A program made the position numbers and the translations under genes. DNA of 64,000 bases from Thiohalocapsa sp. PB-PSB1 (GTDB lineage Bacteria > Pseudomonadota > Gammaproteobacteria > Chromatiales > Chromatiaceae), in NCBI GenBank assembly GCA_016745215.1, contig CP050890.1:3100001-3164000 (forward strand). Reading direction: 5' to 3'. Under the pieces are notes generated by a model that saw only the letters and a list, made by a program, of their open reading frames with translations, ran no database searches and was not told where the DNA came from. Positions 8,578-16,795 of the stretch are shown in pieces. Every line of letters starts with the position of its first letter. Within the stretch, counting starts at the first letter, position 1.

Positions 8578-8643
8578 TATTATCTGTTTCACCTTGTGTC
8601 CCATATGAGCCAATCCAAGATTCTCAATTACGAAAAACGGGGA

Positions 8644-8756
8644 CTACGAAAACGGGGACAGACCACGTTTTCCACGTTTTACAGAATCGCGCTCATGCTG
8701 AAAAAGGTGGTCTGTCCCCGTTTTCTGTTTGTGTCCCCGTTTTCTGTTTGAAAACC
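8644..8756. repeat. Inverted GACAGACCACGTTTT / AAAACGGGGACAG repeat
   Basis: GAAAACGGGGACAGACCAC (8649) is repeated in inverted form as GTGGTCTGTCCCCGTTTTC (about 8712). Extra GTCCCCGTTTTC copies lie on both sides. The block marks the junction at which the IS5-family copy to the right lost its left end. Such GGGGACAG palindromes are often seen near REP-associated tyrosine transposases; none is present here, so that link is inference. Confidence 0.55.
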
Positions 8757-8848
8757 TTTCTTTCTTTTCTGCCTCTTTACAATCTCGAGGGTGCAATTAA
8801 ATTCAGATAATACCCAATTAAAAAGCTCTTTGCCCATATAGCCGCATT

Positions 8849-8980
8849 GGCCTTATTCATTACTTTGACCAACCGACGAGCGGGTGCGTTATATTTCTCC
8901 GTAAGACGTTGGTTTTAAAGTTAAAATACTGGGGCGTTCGAGGCTAACCCTAAGTCCCGGCCGAGCTTATGAGCAAGGCC
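8849..8980. mobile_element. MITE family C, copy 1 (132 bp)
   Basis: It begins GGCCTTATTCAT and ends ATGAGCAAGGCC as inverted ends. The 8-bp direct repeat GCCGCATT flanks it (8841-8848 and 8981-8988). The uninterrupted sequence is seen in the intact IS5-family copy near 47190. Other copies: 11863-11993 (inverted) and 19219-19350. Confidence 0.85.
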
Positions 8981-9378
8981 GCCGCATTCAGCCCAAATAT
9001 GCTTTACACTCTGCAGGAGCACGAATAGACGCGTGAGAATTTCACGAGCTGCTTTTCCGTCATACACATTAGCTGCATGCACGTAGACGACAAGCAGGCA
9101 ACCTATTGTATCAACGACGATATGTCGCTTCCGGCCCTTGACAAGCTTACCACCATCGAAGCCGGATTCGACCGATGACTCCGGTGTCCCTTTGACACTT
9201 TGGCTATCAATGATGGCGCCACTTGGATCGGGATTTCGGCCTTTCATTTGGCGCAAACGCGCCCGTAGCTCTGCATTGATCTGCTCCAGCAAACCACTGT
9301 GTGTCCACTTGTTATAGTAGTAATTGACAAGGGTGTAAGGAGGAAAATCTTTCGGTAAATAACGCCAAGGGCAGCCTG

Positions 9379-9553
9379 TAGGTAGTTCAATCTGGACGGT
9401 CCTGGCTTGGCCCGACTCACGCAGTTTTCTTGCATCACCGACTGAACTGTATTGAGCTATATATCAACGCCTTACACCCTCCGTCTATCCAGGCGCTGCA
9501 CATCGATCTGCGGGAGCGAAAAGTGCGTGAAGAAGGCCAAATTGAACACCCTA
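9379..9553. mobile_element. MITE family B, copy 1 (175 bp)
   Basis: The ends are TAGGTAGTTCAATC and, inverted, TAGGGTGTTCAATT. The 9-bp target duplication GGCAGCCTG is at 9370-9378 and 9554-9562. The empty site is seen in the intact IS copy near 47577-47585. The second copy at 22067-22241 has the same length and its own 9-bp duplication. Confidence 0.88.
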
Positions 9554-9811
9554 GGCAGCCTGTCTTATTCAAATAGAAAATGGCATTCAGAATCTCGCGT
9601 AGATTCGAATCACGGCGGCGCCCTGTCTTATACGGGTCAAGTTCGTTCAAGACTTGCTCGATGATTGCCCATTCTTCGTCTGACAGGTCACTTGGATAGC
9701 GTACAGGTGTATGAACATTATCTGAAGTCATCTTGATTTCTCCGAATAAAAAAGGGAAAATCGTATTAAATCCTTTAGTTTTTCAGATTTTTTAGACGTC
9801 AAATCAGTGAT

Positions 9812-10213
9812 TTAGTTCCCATACAGTCTCTTAGCGTTATAGTCGCCTTTTGACTTTATCAGTTCGCATAGAACGTAAAGCTCTTGCTCTAGCACCTTGT
9901 AGGTTAGTAATGCATTGCTGTACTCCTTTATTTTCTTTGTGAGCTGAAGCGCCTGCTTGAAAACAATAGCGAATGCGGCAATTGCACCTAGATACTTCCA
10001 TATTTCAGCGCCAAGCGGATCTTCCCAGAACCACAACCCAGCAACTGAAGAGGTAGGCGCAGTTACAAGTAAGATTATCTCAAGGGTAGTGTTAATCACC
10101 TCTATACAATACAGCTTCTTGGCGTAACACTCAGTGTTCAGCTTTACGCTTCTATAAAGATCATATACTGCCCATACGGGATGATTGAGATCTCTTGCCA
10201 TGAGCTTCCTCAT
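9812..10213 (-). pseudogene. SLATT-like two-helix membrane protein, 3' end replaced by IS
   Basis: Residues from MARDLNHPVWAVYDLYRSVK form a cytosolic start. Two membrane helices follow (VINTTLEIILLVTAPTSSVA and YLGAIAAFAIVFKQALQL) and then a soluble helix (KIKEYSNALLTYKVLEQELY). This layout resembles SLATT proteins, proposed as pore-forming effectors of nucleotide-signal defence systems, though here without any sensor or cyclase partner. The IS5-family right end enters at 9830, so the last codons (RLYGN) and the stop come from the IS; the true C-terminus is missing. It is a cassette gene: an attC site lies immediately upstream of the start. Confidence 0.55.
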
Positions 10214-10343
10214 GTATAACGTTATGCATAGCTGGCGCCCGCATTGTCGCCACGAGGCGTGCCGCCACGCCCGCGTTTGCGTGCTGCGCCGAAGCTTCGG
10301 ATTCTGACTGACTGCGGGCGTCTGGCTGATGCACTTGTTGGAC
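10214..10343 (-). repeat. attC site 2
   Basis: 130 bases from GTATAAC to GTTGGAC, with inner arms TAGCTGGCGCCCGC and GCGGGCGTCTGGCTG. It sits directly before the start of the SLATT-like gene. Confidence 0.75.
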
Positions 10344-10595
10344 GTCTGCGGCAGTCGTCCTGTCAGCTATGGGTTTTTCTCCATTTGCGGAGGGGTTGTC
10401 AACGCCACGCATCGGGTCGCCGTGGAAGGCGCTGGTGGCTTCGTGGGGACATCGGGGGCGTCGGGAGATGGGTTTAGGGCGCGCCTTGGAGGCTGCGGGC
10501 AGGCGCTGCGAGACCGCTTCGGCAGCGGTACACGCAGGGCGGAGATCCCTGCATGGGCGGGGCGTCGGTAAGGCGATGGTGCGGGCGTCTGCCAT

Positions 10596-11813
10596 TCAGG
10601 CTGCGGCGGCGTATTCGGCCGGCGGGTCGTGGAAGGAGAGGAATTGGAAGACGTTGCGCAGACGATCTTGGCCGCACACGGGGCAGAGCCCGGGGTCGAT
10701 GCCCTGCTTGGCGAGGAACGCGTCCATGTCCGCGATGTAGGGGGTCTCGGGGTGGTCGAGGCCGAGCAGGGCGCGGCAGCGCACCAGATTGTCCTTGCGC
10801 CGGCCGCCGGCGAGCAGGCCGTAGTAGCGAATCTGATGGAAGCCGGGCGGCAGCACATGCTGCAGGAAACGGCGGAGGAATTCGGCGCCGGGCAGGCGCA
10901 TGTGCTTCTCCGCCTCGGGGCTGTCGGGGTCTTTGCAGCGGTTGTCGCGGTAGCTGAAGGTGACGCTGTCGTCGTCAACGGCAACCAGGCGGTGGTTGGC
11001 GATGGCGATGCTCGACATAGCGCCCAAGGTAGCGGATCAGGTGTTGCGGCTCGGCGAACGGTTGTTCGGCGTAGACAGGCGCACCATCAGTTGCTTCCAT
11101 TCGCTGTCCTCGGCGAGCTCGGGCGGGCCGGCATCGAGCTTGCCCGCGGCGCGCAGGTCTTCCAATGCGTGCAGAAAGATGGCGCGAAACACCGGCGACA
11201 GAGCGCGGACCGGGAACAGGAAGTTGTTCGGCGCTTGCACAAAACCGCTGCCGTCGCGTTTCAGTGCGCCGCCGGTGACCAGGCAATGCACATGCGGGTG
11301 CAGCTGTAAGGTCTGGCCCCAGGTGTGCAGCACGCTGACGATGCCAAGGTCGGCGTCCCAGCGTTTGTGGGCAAAGGTCTGCAGCGTCTCGGCGGCACTG
11401 CGCATGAGGGTGGCGTAGACCTCGGCATCGCAGTACTGCGCCAGGCGGTTGAGGTCTTCGGGCAGGGTGAAGACGAGGTGGAAGTACTGGATGGGCAACA
11501 GCTCCAGCTCGCGAGCTTCGACCCAGGCGGCACGCTGGGAGGCGCGGCATTTGGGGCAATGGCGGTTGCGGCAGGAGTTGTAGCTGATCTCCACATGCCC
11601 GCAGTGGTCGCACTCCTCGACATGGCCGCCGAGGGCGGTGGTGCGGCAGGTCTCGATGGCGTGCAGGGCGCGGCCTTGCTCGAAGCTCGGATGGTACTGG
11701 GCGTGGTAGGCAGCGCTATGCATGCGCACCACGTCAGCCAGTTCGAATGGCGGCGGAGCGTATTCGACGGGGAACTCGCGACGGATTTCGGCGGTGATGG
11801 CTAGACTGCACAT
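10596..11813 (-). pseudogene. IS91-family transposase, copy 1, frameshifted
   Basis: The N-terminal 240 residues read intact: a zinc-binding domain (CDHCGHVEISYNSCRNRHCP then CRASQR), YFHLVFTLPEDL, and the HUH-type motif HPHVHCLVTGG. After WKQLMVRL the frame shifts (VYAEQPFAEPQHLIRYLGRY continues in another frame) and shifts again to SIAIANHRLVAVDDD through to the C-terminal CPVCG and FLSFHDPPAEY. At least two lesions separate the pieces. IS91 elements move by rolling-circle transposition; this copy should be dead. It sits inside a cassette, between attC sites 2 and 3. Confidence 0.88.
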
Positions 11814-11862
11814 GGTTACAGTATAGCCAGTTCCCGTGAGAGCGGGCGCGGAAGGGGGCGAT

Positions 11863-11993
11863 GGCCTTATTCATAAGCTCGGCCAAGACCTAGGGTTAGC
11901 CTCGAACGCTCCAGTATTTTTACTTTAAAACCAATGCTTTACGGAAAAGCCAATGCAACCGCTCGTCAGTTGGTCGGAGTTATGAACAAGGCC
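11863..11993. mobile_element. MITE family C, copy 2 (inverted)
   Basis: It begins GGCCTTATTCATAAGCTCGG and ends GTTATGAACAAGGCC, opposite in orientation to copies 1 and 3. The target duplication GGGGCGAT (8 bp, 9 counting the adjacent G) flanks it at 11854-11862 and 11994-12002. It lies about 50 bases upstream of the IS91 pseudogene start. Confidence 0.85.
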
Positions 11994-12078
11994 GGGGGCG
12001 ATCCCGCGTGCCCGTGGTGATGCATCCTTCAGTCGGTTGATGCGTTGGCGTGCTTTGATGGTGGGGGTTATTTATTTA

Positions 12079-12171
12079 GTCCAACGTTAAGGCTGGCTCG
12101 CCGCCCTTTGCCGCGCCGGAAGCGAAGCGACGGCGCGGCAAAGGGCGGTCGGGCCGAGCCGCTAGTTAGGC
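12079..12171 (-). repeat. attC site 3
   Basis: 93 bases from GTCCAAC to GTTAGGC with arms GGCTGGCTCG and CGAGCCGCTA and a CGCCCTTTGCCGCGCC / GGCGCGGCAAAGGGCG palindrome in the centre. Closes the cassette of the CoiA-like gene. Confidence 0.88.
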
Positions 12172-12184
12172 AAATCAAATGATG

Positions 12185-12982
12185 TTACCGGCATTTGACT
12201 ACTTGACTGTTTCTATTATGACAATCTGGACATTCCTGGATACCTCGCCATCTCAATTTACAATGGACGCATTCATAGCAACCGAGTCTCACGTGACCCA
12301 TGCCTCCTAAGACAAAATCAAGGTCATAAGGAGGTTTGTCTTGTAATCTTTCACCATACCTATTTATGTAGTATTCAATTTTGGGGTGATATATCCACTT
12401 TTTGTTATCAACATCCTGAAAAATTATTTCTTTAAGGATGTTTTTAAAGTCCGATCTTCTGGTTTTATCAAAAAACGCATTTAACGCCCTAGAAAGCGAT
12501 ATCTCAAGTACACCGACTCCTTTGTTTGAAACGTATGTTGCATGATACTCTTTCTCCGGCGTAGTAAAATTGAGGCCGATAGAATATTTCCCGAAACAAT
12601 AGTAAGCATCGAATGACCCTTTTTCTATTTCTAGTTCCGGGAGTTGCACTTCTTTTTCATCAGTTATAAAGATTTCATCATGCCCAAGATATTTTGTACA
12701 TGAAGGTACTGTTAATGTTCCGCCTTTGCTAATAATTTGTTTTGCCATTGATAAAACTGAAACCCAAAATGAGAAATCGCATTCCTTTTCCGTTAGCTTA
12801 GATGCTCCTCTTGAAGAATGTGCGAAATGCCATTGGTTAACTTTACCCTGCCTTGCTTGTAAGGGCATTTTACATGAAGGGCAGATGCAACCACAAAGCT
12901 TCCCTTTTGGGACATCGACAACATCCACGTACTGTTGGTCTGAAACTCGAAACCCGAATGGAATTTTTGTTAAATCATCCAC
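12185..12982 (-). CDS. Cassette-borne CoiA-like zinc protein, function unknown
   Basis: 265 residues from a GTG start. The N-terminus CGCICPSCKMPLQARQGKVN followed by QWHFAHSS matches the zinc-binding entry domain of competence protein CoiA, which precedes a nuclease fold. The middle part (about residues 70-200) has mixed alpha/beta character with no clear catalytic motif. The C-terminus carries a second zinc site (CYECVHCKLRW and CPDCHNR). The gene is AT-rich compared with the surroundings and is followed by attC 3. A nucleic-acid-linked role is plausible by family only. MITE D copy 2 has entered the leader between this gene and the next attC. Confidence 0.6.
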   Translation of the reverse strand: MDDLTKIPFGFRVSDQQYVDVVDVPKGKLCGCICPSCKMPLQARQGKVNQWHFAHSSRGASKLTEKECDFSFWVSVLSMAKQIISKGGTLTVPSCTKYLGHDEIFITDEKEVQLPELEIEKGSFDAYYCFGKYSIGLNFTTPEKEYHATYVSNKGVGVLEISLSRALNAFFDKTRRSDFKNILKEIIFQDVDNKKWIYHPKIEYYINRYGERLQDKPPYDLDFVLGGMGHVRLGCYECVHCKLRWRGIQECPDCHNRNSQVVKCR

Positions 12983-13043
12983 AATCCGTATCGCGGAAAT
13001 ACTTTATGGATTTGCAATCTGTAAATAAGTCATTATCTTTTTT

Positions 13044-13133
13044 CGCTCATGTGGGCTCTAAGGTGAGGACGTGATACAGCACGTTGATTTCCAGCGGGAC
13101 TATTATCTGTTTCCCTTGTGTCCCATATGAGCC
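13044..13133. mobile_element. MITE family D, copy 2 (90 bp, empty site of the IS630 insertion)
   Basis: It begins CGCTCATGTGGGCTCTAAGG and ends CCCATATGAGCC, flanked by TCTTTTTT (13036-13043 and 13134-13141), an 8-bp target duplication. Its sequence equals the two outer arms of 7226-8611 joined at TA. It lies between the start of the CoiA-like gene and attC 4, so it may have separated the gene from its promoter. Confidence 0.88.
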
Positions 13134-13144
13134 TCTTTTTTAGT

Positions 13145-13220
13145 GCCTAACGCTCAGCTTAACCGGCCGGCTTTGGAGCGGCAGCGGAAAAGCCGGTCCG
13201 AGTTGAAGCTGTTGTTATGT
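13145..13220 (-). repeat. attC site 4
   Basis: 76 bases from GCCTAAC to GTTATGT, arms CTCAGCTTAAC and GTTGAAGCTG with a CCGGCTTT..AAAGCCGG-like centre. The stop codon of the parE-like toxin lies in the right core. Confidence 0.78.
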
Positions 13221-13517
13221 CTGGTGTTCATCGATTTCGCTTAAGCGCAGCAACTGACTCCCACGACGCACGGTCAGCACTTCGACCTTGTCTTTCACGC
13301 TATAGATCACACGGTACGCGCCAAAGATCACCTCTCTGATTCGATGAACGCCCACTTCCGGAACCGTCCGACCACTCTCTGGAAACTCAGCCAGACGCTC
13401 TACTGTGTCGAACAGCTCGGTCACCCATTGCGCTGCCGCATCTGGGTTATCTTGGGCGATGTACTGCGCAATATCTTCAACTCTTTCCAACGCGAGCGGG
13501 GACCACTCCACCTTCAC
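13215..13517 (-). CDS. parE: ParE/RelE-family toxin
   Basis: 100 residues from a GTG start that overlaps the antitoxin stop (GTGA). VEWSPLALERVEDIAQYIAQ, the AAAQWVTELFDTVERLAEFP helix, PESGRTVPEV and the REVIFGAYRVIYSV strand are the ParE/RelE fold. ParE members poison gyrase while RelE members cut mRNA; the sequence resembles ParE more. It is the second gene of a two-gene cassette and its stop falls in the attC core. Confidence 0.9.
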   Translation of the reverse strand: MKVEWSPLALERVEDIAQYIAQDNPDAAAQWVTELFDTVERLAEFPESGRTVPEVGVHRIREVIFGAYRVIYSVKDKVEVLTVRRGSQLLRLSEIDEHQT

Positions 13518-13801
13518 TGAATAAGCCCCGTCAGCATCCGCGCTTTGGCTTCGTGATGCGGCACTCCCTCACCCGCCGCGAGCTGTTCCTCGGCACGATA
13601 AATGTCTTCCAGGACTTCCAGACGCTCCTGCATAAGCTCGAACTCGTGGATATTCATCAGGACCGCTACACCGCGTCCCCGCTGAGTTAAGACCATTGGA
13701 CGTCGGGTTTCGTGGATCTGCTTTACAAAGGAAGCAACGCTGGCCCTGAACTCGGACAACGGGCGGATATCTTCATCGACTCTAACCTTGGGCATGCTCA
13801 C
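13514..13801 (-). CDS. Phd/YefM-family antitoxin
   Basis: 95 residues. VRVDEDIRPLSEFRASVASF with VLTQRGRGVAVLMNIHEFEL is the Phd/YefM DNA-binding fold. The C-terminal helix (EEQLAAGEGVPHHEAKARML) would bind the toxin. It overlaps parE by four bases. Between the start and attC 5 there are repeated GTAC boxes (AGTGTAC, GTGTACG, TGTACG around 13806-13837), a likely autoregulatory operator. Confidence 0.9.
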   Translation of the reverse strand: MSMPKVRVDEDIRPLSEFRASVASFVKQIHETRRPMVLTQRGRGVAVLMNIHEFELMQERLEVLEDIYRAEEQLAAGEGVPHHEAKARMLTGLIQ

Positions 13802-13802
13802 C

Positions 13803-13842
13803 TCGATGTACGTTTGCGTGTACGTCTAAGTGTACTTCATAC
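13803..13842 (-). promoter_or_regulatory. Putative antitoxin operator (GTAC box repeats)
   Basis: Three GTAC-centred boxes spaced about one helical turn apart lie directly upstream of the Phd/YefM gene. YefM-type antitoxins bind TGTACA-like palindromes, so autorepression from here is a reasonable inference. Confidence 0.5.
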
Positions 13843-13883
13843 TGAAGACTACCGCAACCCAGTACTTTGGAAAGGCACAGTGG

Positions 13884-13977
13884 ACATAACGTCAAGCACA
13901 GCCCGGCGCATGGTGCCGAGCCGCCCGCGTCAGCGGCGGCTCGGCAGCATGCGCTCGGGCTGGTGCACTCGTTGGGC
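13884..13977 (-). repeat. attC site 5
   Basis: 94 bases from ACATAAC to GTTGGGC with arms AGCACAGCCCG and CGGGCTGGTGC and an inner CCGAGCCGCC..GGCGGCTCGG hairpin. Confidence 0.85.
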
Positions 13978-14043
13978 GATCTCGTTCATGGGCGGTCATG
14001 CTTATTGATACTGGACCTCTTGCCGCTTCGCTTCTTTTTGAAT

Positions 14044-14475
14044 TTATCGAAACAAAGAGCCGAATAGGCCGCCACCCGAGTTCGCGCTGCCGCCGCAGAT
14101 TTCGACGAGTTCGCACCAAGCCGCCCATACTTCGTCAATTCGGTATTCAGGCCGGCACGAGAAATACACGTTGTCGTTGTAACCTTCGCCATCCTTTGTC
14201 CATTCCTCGACCTTGCGCTTGAAACCTTTGATTACTAGAGCAAGTGTGTGATTGTCGCCGCGTAACCCGCTCTCGTTAAGATTGACGTCGGACAGCGATA
14301 ATTTGCTTGTATGGTGGTGTTTTGCCAGAAAATGAAATACGACTGTTACCGTACACCCGGAGAATTCAAGCTTGTTTGTAAAGCCTGCGGCCCCGTCCGT
14401 GTCCATATCGTTGCATGCCTTTTCCAGGTAGCTGCGAAGCTGGCTCGCTCGGGCGCTAGAAGATGAGTCCTGCAT
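14044..14475 (-). CDS. Cassette hypothetical protein, 143 aa
   Basis: It begins MQDSSSSARASQLRSYLEKA; the upstream in-frame ATG would extend into the conserved leader. The body has alternating strands (FSGCTVTVVFHFLAKHHH, TLALVIKGFKRKVEEW) and ends in WAAWCELVEICGGSANSGGG. I do not recognise the family and see no catalytic motif, signal peptide or membrane helix. It lies between attC 5 and attC 6 as a single-gene cassette and follows a structured 83-base leader that also precedes the gene at 16955. Confidence 0.6.
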   Translation of the reverse strand: MQDSSSSARASQLRSYLEKACNDMDTDGAAGFTNKLEFSGCTVTVVFHFLAKHHHTSKLSLSDVNLNESGLRGDNHTLALVIKGFKRKVEEWTKDGEGYNDNVYFSCRPEYRIDEVWAAWCELVEICGGSANSGGGLFGSLFR

Positions 14476-14506
14476 GATGTTCTCGCTCCGCGTTGTTTTG
14501 ATGCCC

Positions 14507-14589
14507 AATCAACTAAGATCAGCAGCATACCCCCTTTAGGGGGTATGTCTGCTGGATCTTGGTGTTGCTTGGCGACAGTCCATAGCAAC
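14507..14589 (-). promoter_or_regulatory. 83-base structured cassette leader, copy 1
   Basis: Identical to 17306-17388. On the minus strand it starts at the cassette boundary with a GTTGCT..AGCAAC stem. A long hairpin follows whose arms are GATCCAGCAGACATACCCCC and GGGGGTATGCTGCTGATC around a TAAA loop. In both places it lies right after a cassette junction and about 15-30 bases before the start of an unrelated gene. It may be a cassette promoter/attenuator, an RNA element, or an inserted mini-element. Confidence 0.65.
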
Positions 14590-14668
14590 GTCACGCATCA
14601 GCGGGCGCGAAAAGTAGAGCGAGGAACGAGCGGCGCTTTTCGCGCTCGGCTGGATGCGCTGGTTAGGC
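14583..14668 (-). repeat. attC site 6
   Basis: 86 bases from a weak left core (TAGCAAC) to GTTAGGC. Arms CGCATCAGCGGGCGCG and CGCGCTCGGCTGGATGCG; the centre AAAAGTAGAGCGAGGAACG / GAGCGGCGCTTTT is shared with attC 7 and 10. Contains the stop of the Fic gene. Confidence 0.85.
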
Positions 14669-16141
14669 CGCTATAAGTCTTTTCCATTCTCCCAACGCGA
14701 CCGCAAGAGCACTTTCCAACCAATCACGAAAGCGCTCGGTCGTACTGTCAAGAGACTCGGCATAGTTGAACTGGAAAAGATCGATTGAAGCCGGCTGTAC
14801 ACTTACCGGCTCTGTGCCCCCTTCTTCTTTCTCAACACGACGATCGGTAAGAGCAGAAGCAGCCATGATTCCCGTATCCCCGTATCCGTAGCCATGGATG
14901 CTAACTACAAACTCGAAATTCTCTTCCGTCCTGATGGAAATTCTGATCCAGGCGCGGTACCGCTCAAGATTTGCGAAATAATCAAACTTTCGTGCAATCT
15001 CTACAATCTGATTATGAAAGTAATGTTTGCGGGGCGAGTCATTGCGTGCTGAACTTAGATGCGCGTGATAGCGATCCTGTTGAGGTGGTGTTAAGTCACT
15101 AAGCTGATCGTCCAGGGAATCTGCAATTTCCTTCATCCGGGCTTCCGCGACAGTAGCCAACTCGTCGGCGTAATCATATACGCGACTGAAACGCTTCTGG
15201 GCCGTGGTATACTTATCCTTAAGTACTTGGAGCGCAGACGAAATGATTTGTTCGGCATGTTTGCTTTGTTGTACTTGTTGCTCCAAACCTAGAGCACGTA
15301 AGATCGATTCCTTCTGCCTACGCGCAAACATGCTTACCAGGGGCCGCAAATCACCTCGGTCGGCTGCTTCCAGTGCGCCTATGTACTCCTGTCTATCAGC
15401 ATCGCGAATTACCAAGGGAAAATAACGATCTTCAAGGAATACAAGGGACGCGAGTGCGCGTGCGACCCTACCGTTTCCGTCTTGAAAAGGATGGATCTGG
15501 GTGAACCTGTGATGAAGCCATGCAGCCTTGACTTCAGTGGGCATAGCGCCTTCGCTTCCTCGGTACCATGTTATCAGTTGCTGCATCTCTTCCTGTGTAA
15601 TCTCCGGGGGACAATATGTATGCATTTCTCCATCTGGTCGCCGAGGGTTATTCGGAAGCGTCTTATATTTACCCTTCTCCAACTTAACTCGTACAAGCGT
15701 GCCGTCAGAAGTAAGCGCTTCGGTGTAGTCTTGATGCTCTGTGAATTGCGCCTGAAGCCCCCGAATAAAATGTTCCGTGAGCGGCTGATCACCTTTTACA
15801 AACGAAAAGAGACCTTCGACAATTGAAAGCTGATCGTCAATTATTTTCTTTATGTGTTCGGCTTCTTCTCTTTGAATCCCACCCTGATGAGCGATCAAAC
15901 TGGAATCTATCCCTTGCTCTATCAAAACTTCCGTGACGCCTCTATCCCACGTGTAAAGGCGCTCGATAATACCAGTTTCGATGGCCCACTCGCGTTGTAG
16001 CTTTTTGAGGAAATCCTGAAAGACACCTGTCTCTTGGAGTTCGTCTTCTTTTTCTCTCCATACTGTGGCAAGAGCTGTCAGCTCGGAGGATCCGTAAGAG
16101 GCTGCATCGTCGGGAAACGCTTCTATTCGCTGATACGTCAT
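14663..16141 (-). CDS. Fic-domain protein (putative AMP transferase)
   Basis: 492 residues, unusually long for a gene cassette. The Fic core motif HPFQDGNGRVAR (around residue 217) has the catalytic His and the phosphate-binding GNGR. It is preceded by the beta-flap region (VKLEKGKYKTLPNNPRRPDG). A possible inhibitory motif of the (S/T)xxxE(G/N) type is not obvious to me. The C-terminal 250 residues (coiled segments and an FVVSIHGYGYGDTG sheet) are not recognised. Fic enzymes transfer AMP or other phosphates to target proteins and often act as toxins or in phage defence. There is no separate antitoxin in the cassette. The stop lies in the attC 6 core. Confidence 0.9.
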   Translation of the reverse strand: MTYQRIEAFPDDAASYGSSELTALATVWREKEDELQETGVFQDFLKKLQREWAIETGIIERLYTWDRGVTEVLIEQGIDSSLIAHQGGIQREEAEHIKKIIDDQLSIVEGLFSFVKGDQPLTEHFIRGLQAQFTEHQDYTEALTSDGTLVRVKLEKGKYKTLPNNPRRPDGEMHTYCPPEITQEEMQQLITWYRGSEGAMPTEVKAAWLHHRFTQIHPFQDGNGRVARALASLVFLEDRYFPLVIRDADRQEYIGALEAADRGDLRPLVSMFARRQKESILRALGLEQQVQQSKHAEQIISSALQVLKDKYTTAQKRFSRVYDYADELATVAEARMKEIADSLDDQLSDLTPPQQDRYHAHLSSARNDSPRKHYFHNQIVEIARKFDYFANLERYRAWIRISIRTEENFEFVVSIHGYGYGDTGIMAASALTDRRVEKEEGGTEPVSVQPASIDLFQFNYAESLDSTTERFRDWLESALAVALGEWKRLIAA

Positions 16142-16164
16142 ATCGAGGTCCTATCGCTTATTCG

Positions 16165-16249
16165 GCCTAACGCAATGCTCAGGGGCAGGAAAAAGCATAG
16201 CGAGGCACGAGCGGCGCTTTTTGCTTTCGCCTGGAGCTATTTGTTAAAT
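16165..16249 (-). repeat. attC site 7
   Basis: 85 bases from GCCTAAC to GTTAAAT; arms AATGCTCAGG and CCTGGAGCTATT; same AAAAAGCATAGCGAGGCACG / GAGCGGCGCTTTTTGC centre type as attC 6. Confidence 0.85.
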
Positions 16250-16654
16250 GCTATTTGCTTCAATGTACTCCTTTATTTCGTTGGTAAAATGAAACCACTC
16301 GTTTTCTACTCTTAAATGTAAAAACCTTTGATAAATTTCTTTCTCCATCACCTGATTGCCAGGAACTCTTGCATATATACTTAAAGAGACTGGCGAACCC
16401 GTTGACAATTGTTTTAAGCGTTTCTCTGGATTGTCAGAATAACCGATTTTTACCCTATCTAGACCAATTGCTTCGATAAAATAGACATATCCAACGCCTT
16501 CTGACACACGTTCAAAGAACGCCGTATTTCCGATTCGCTTGAAACCTAGAGCCACCGATTTTTCTAGCACATACTGATTTGCTTTTTCGTTTCCCCAAGC
16601 AGGAAATTGGGAAACTTCGTCTTCGTTACATATGAGAACTGAATGTTCATCCAT
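16244..16654 (-). CDS. GIY-YIG family nuclease-like protein (T5orf172/MUG113 type)
   Basis: 136 residues. The core GVGYVYFIEAIGLDRVKIGY, then SDNPEKRLKQLSTGSPVSLS, VMEKEIYQRFLHLRVENEWF and FTNEIKEYI, is the short GIY-YIG domain of the T5orf172/MUG113 group: YVYF and KIGY for the GIY and YIG halves, Arg in EKRL, Glu in MEKE. Related proteins occur in phages and defence islands; the substrate is unknown. The stop lies in the attC 7 core. The N-terminal 50 residues have no recognised domain. Confidence 0.8.
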   Translation of the reverse strand: MDEHSVLICNEDEVSQFPAWGNEKANQYVLEKSVALGFKRIGNTAFFERVSEGVGYVYFIEAIGLDRVKIGYSDNPEKRLKQLSTGSPVSLSIYARVPGNQVMEKEIYQRFLHLRVENEWFHFTNEIKEYIEANSI

Positions 16655-16795
16655 TTCTCTTGCTTGCTCCCTGCTGGCTATCGTTCCGACGTAGCCTTAA
16701 TCGGAGTGGACATAGTAAACACACCCTCTTCCATGCCGATGGGTTTTGCTTCCTTTACTTTTTTTAACAGGTGCTTCTCCCATGTTTCTTCCAGC

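Larger units (their letters stand above)
7226..8611. mobile_element. MITE family D, copy 1, carrying a nested IS630 element
   Basis: The outer ends are CGCTCATGTGGG at the left and, inverted, GGCTCATATGGG at the right. The element is flanked by the 8-bp direct repeat AATCCAAG (7218-7225 and 8612-8619). Without the IS630 insertion it would be the same 90-bp element as at 13044-13133. It broke the PIN-domain toxin gene of this cassette. Confidence 0.8.
8750..9830 (-). mobile_element. Truncated IS5-family copy with two MITEs inserted in it
   Basis: It is nearly identical to the intact IS at 46861-47853 but lacks the part matching 46861-47094, which encodes the C-terminal transposase segment. 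It is interrupted by two MITEs (8849-8980 and 9379-9553). The right end CATACAGTCTC is preserved at 9830 and lies inside the SLATT-like gene. The reading frame is therefore broken into pieces (9435-9731 and 8921-9292); I treat the transposase as a pseudogene. Confidence 0.88.
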
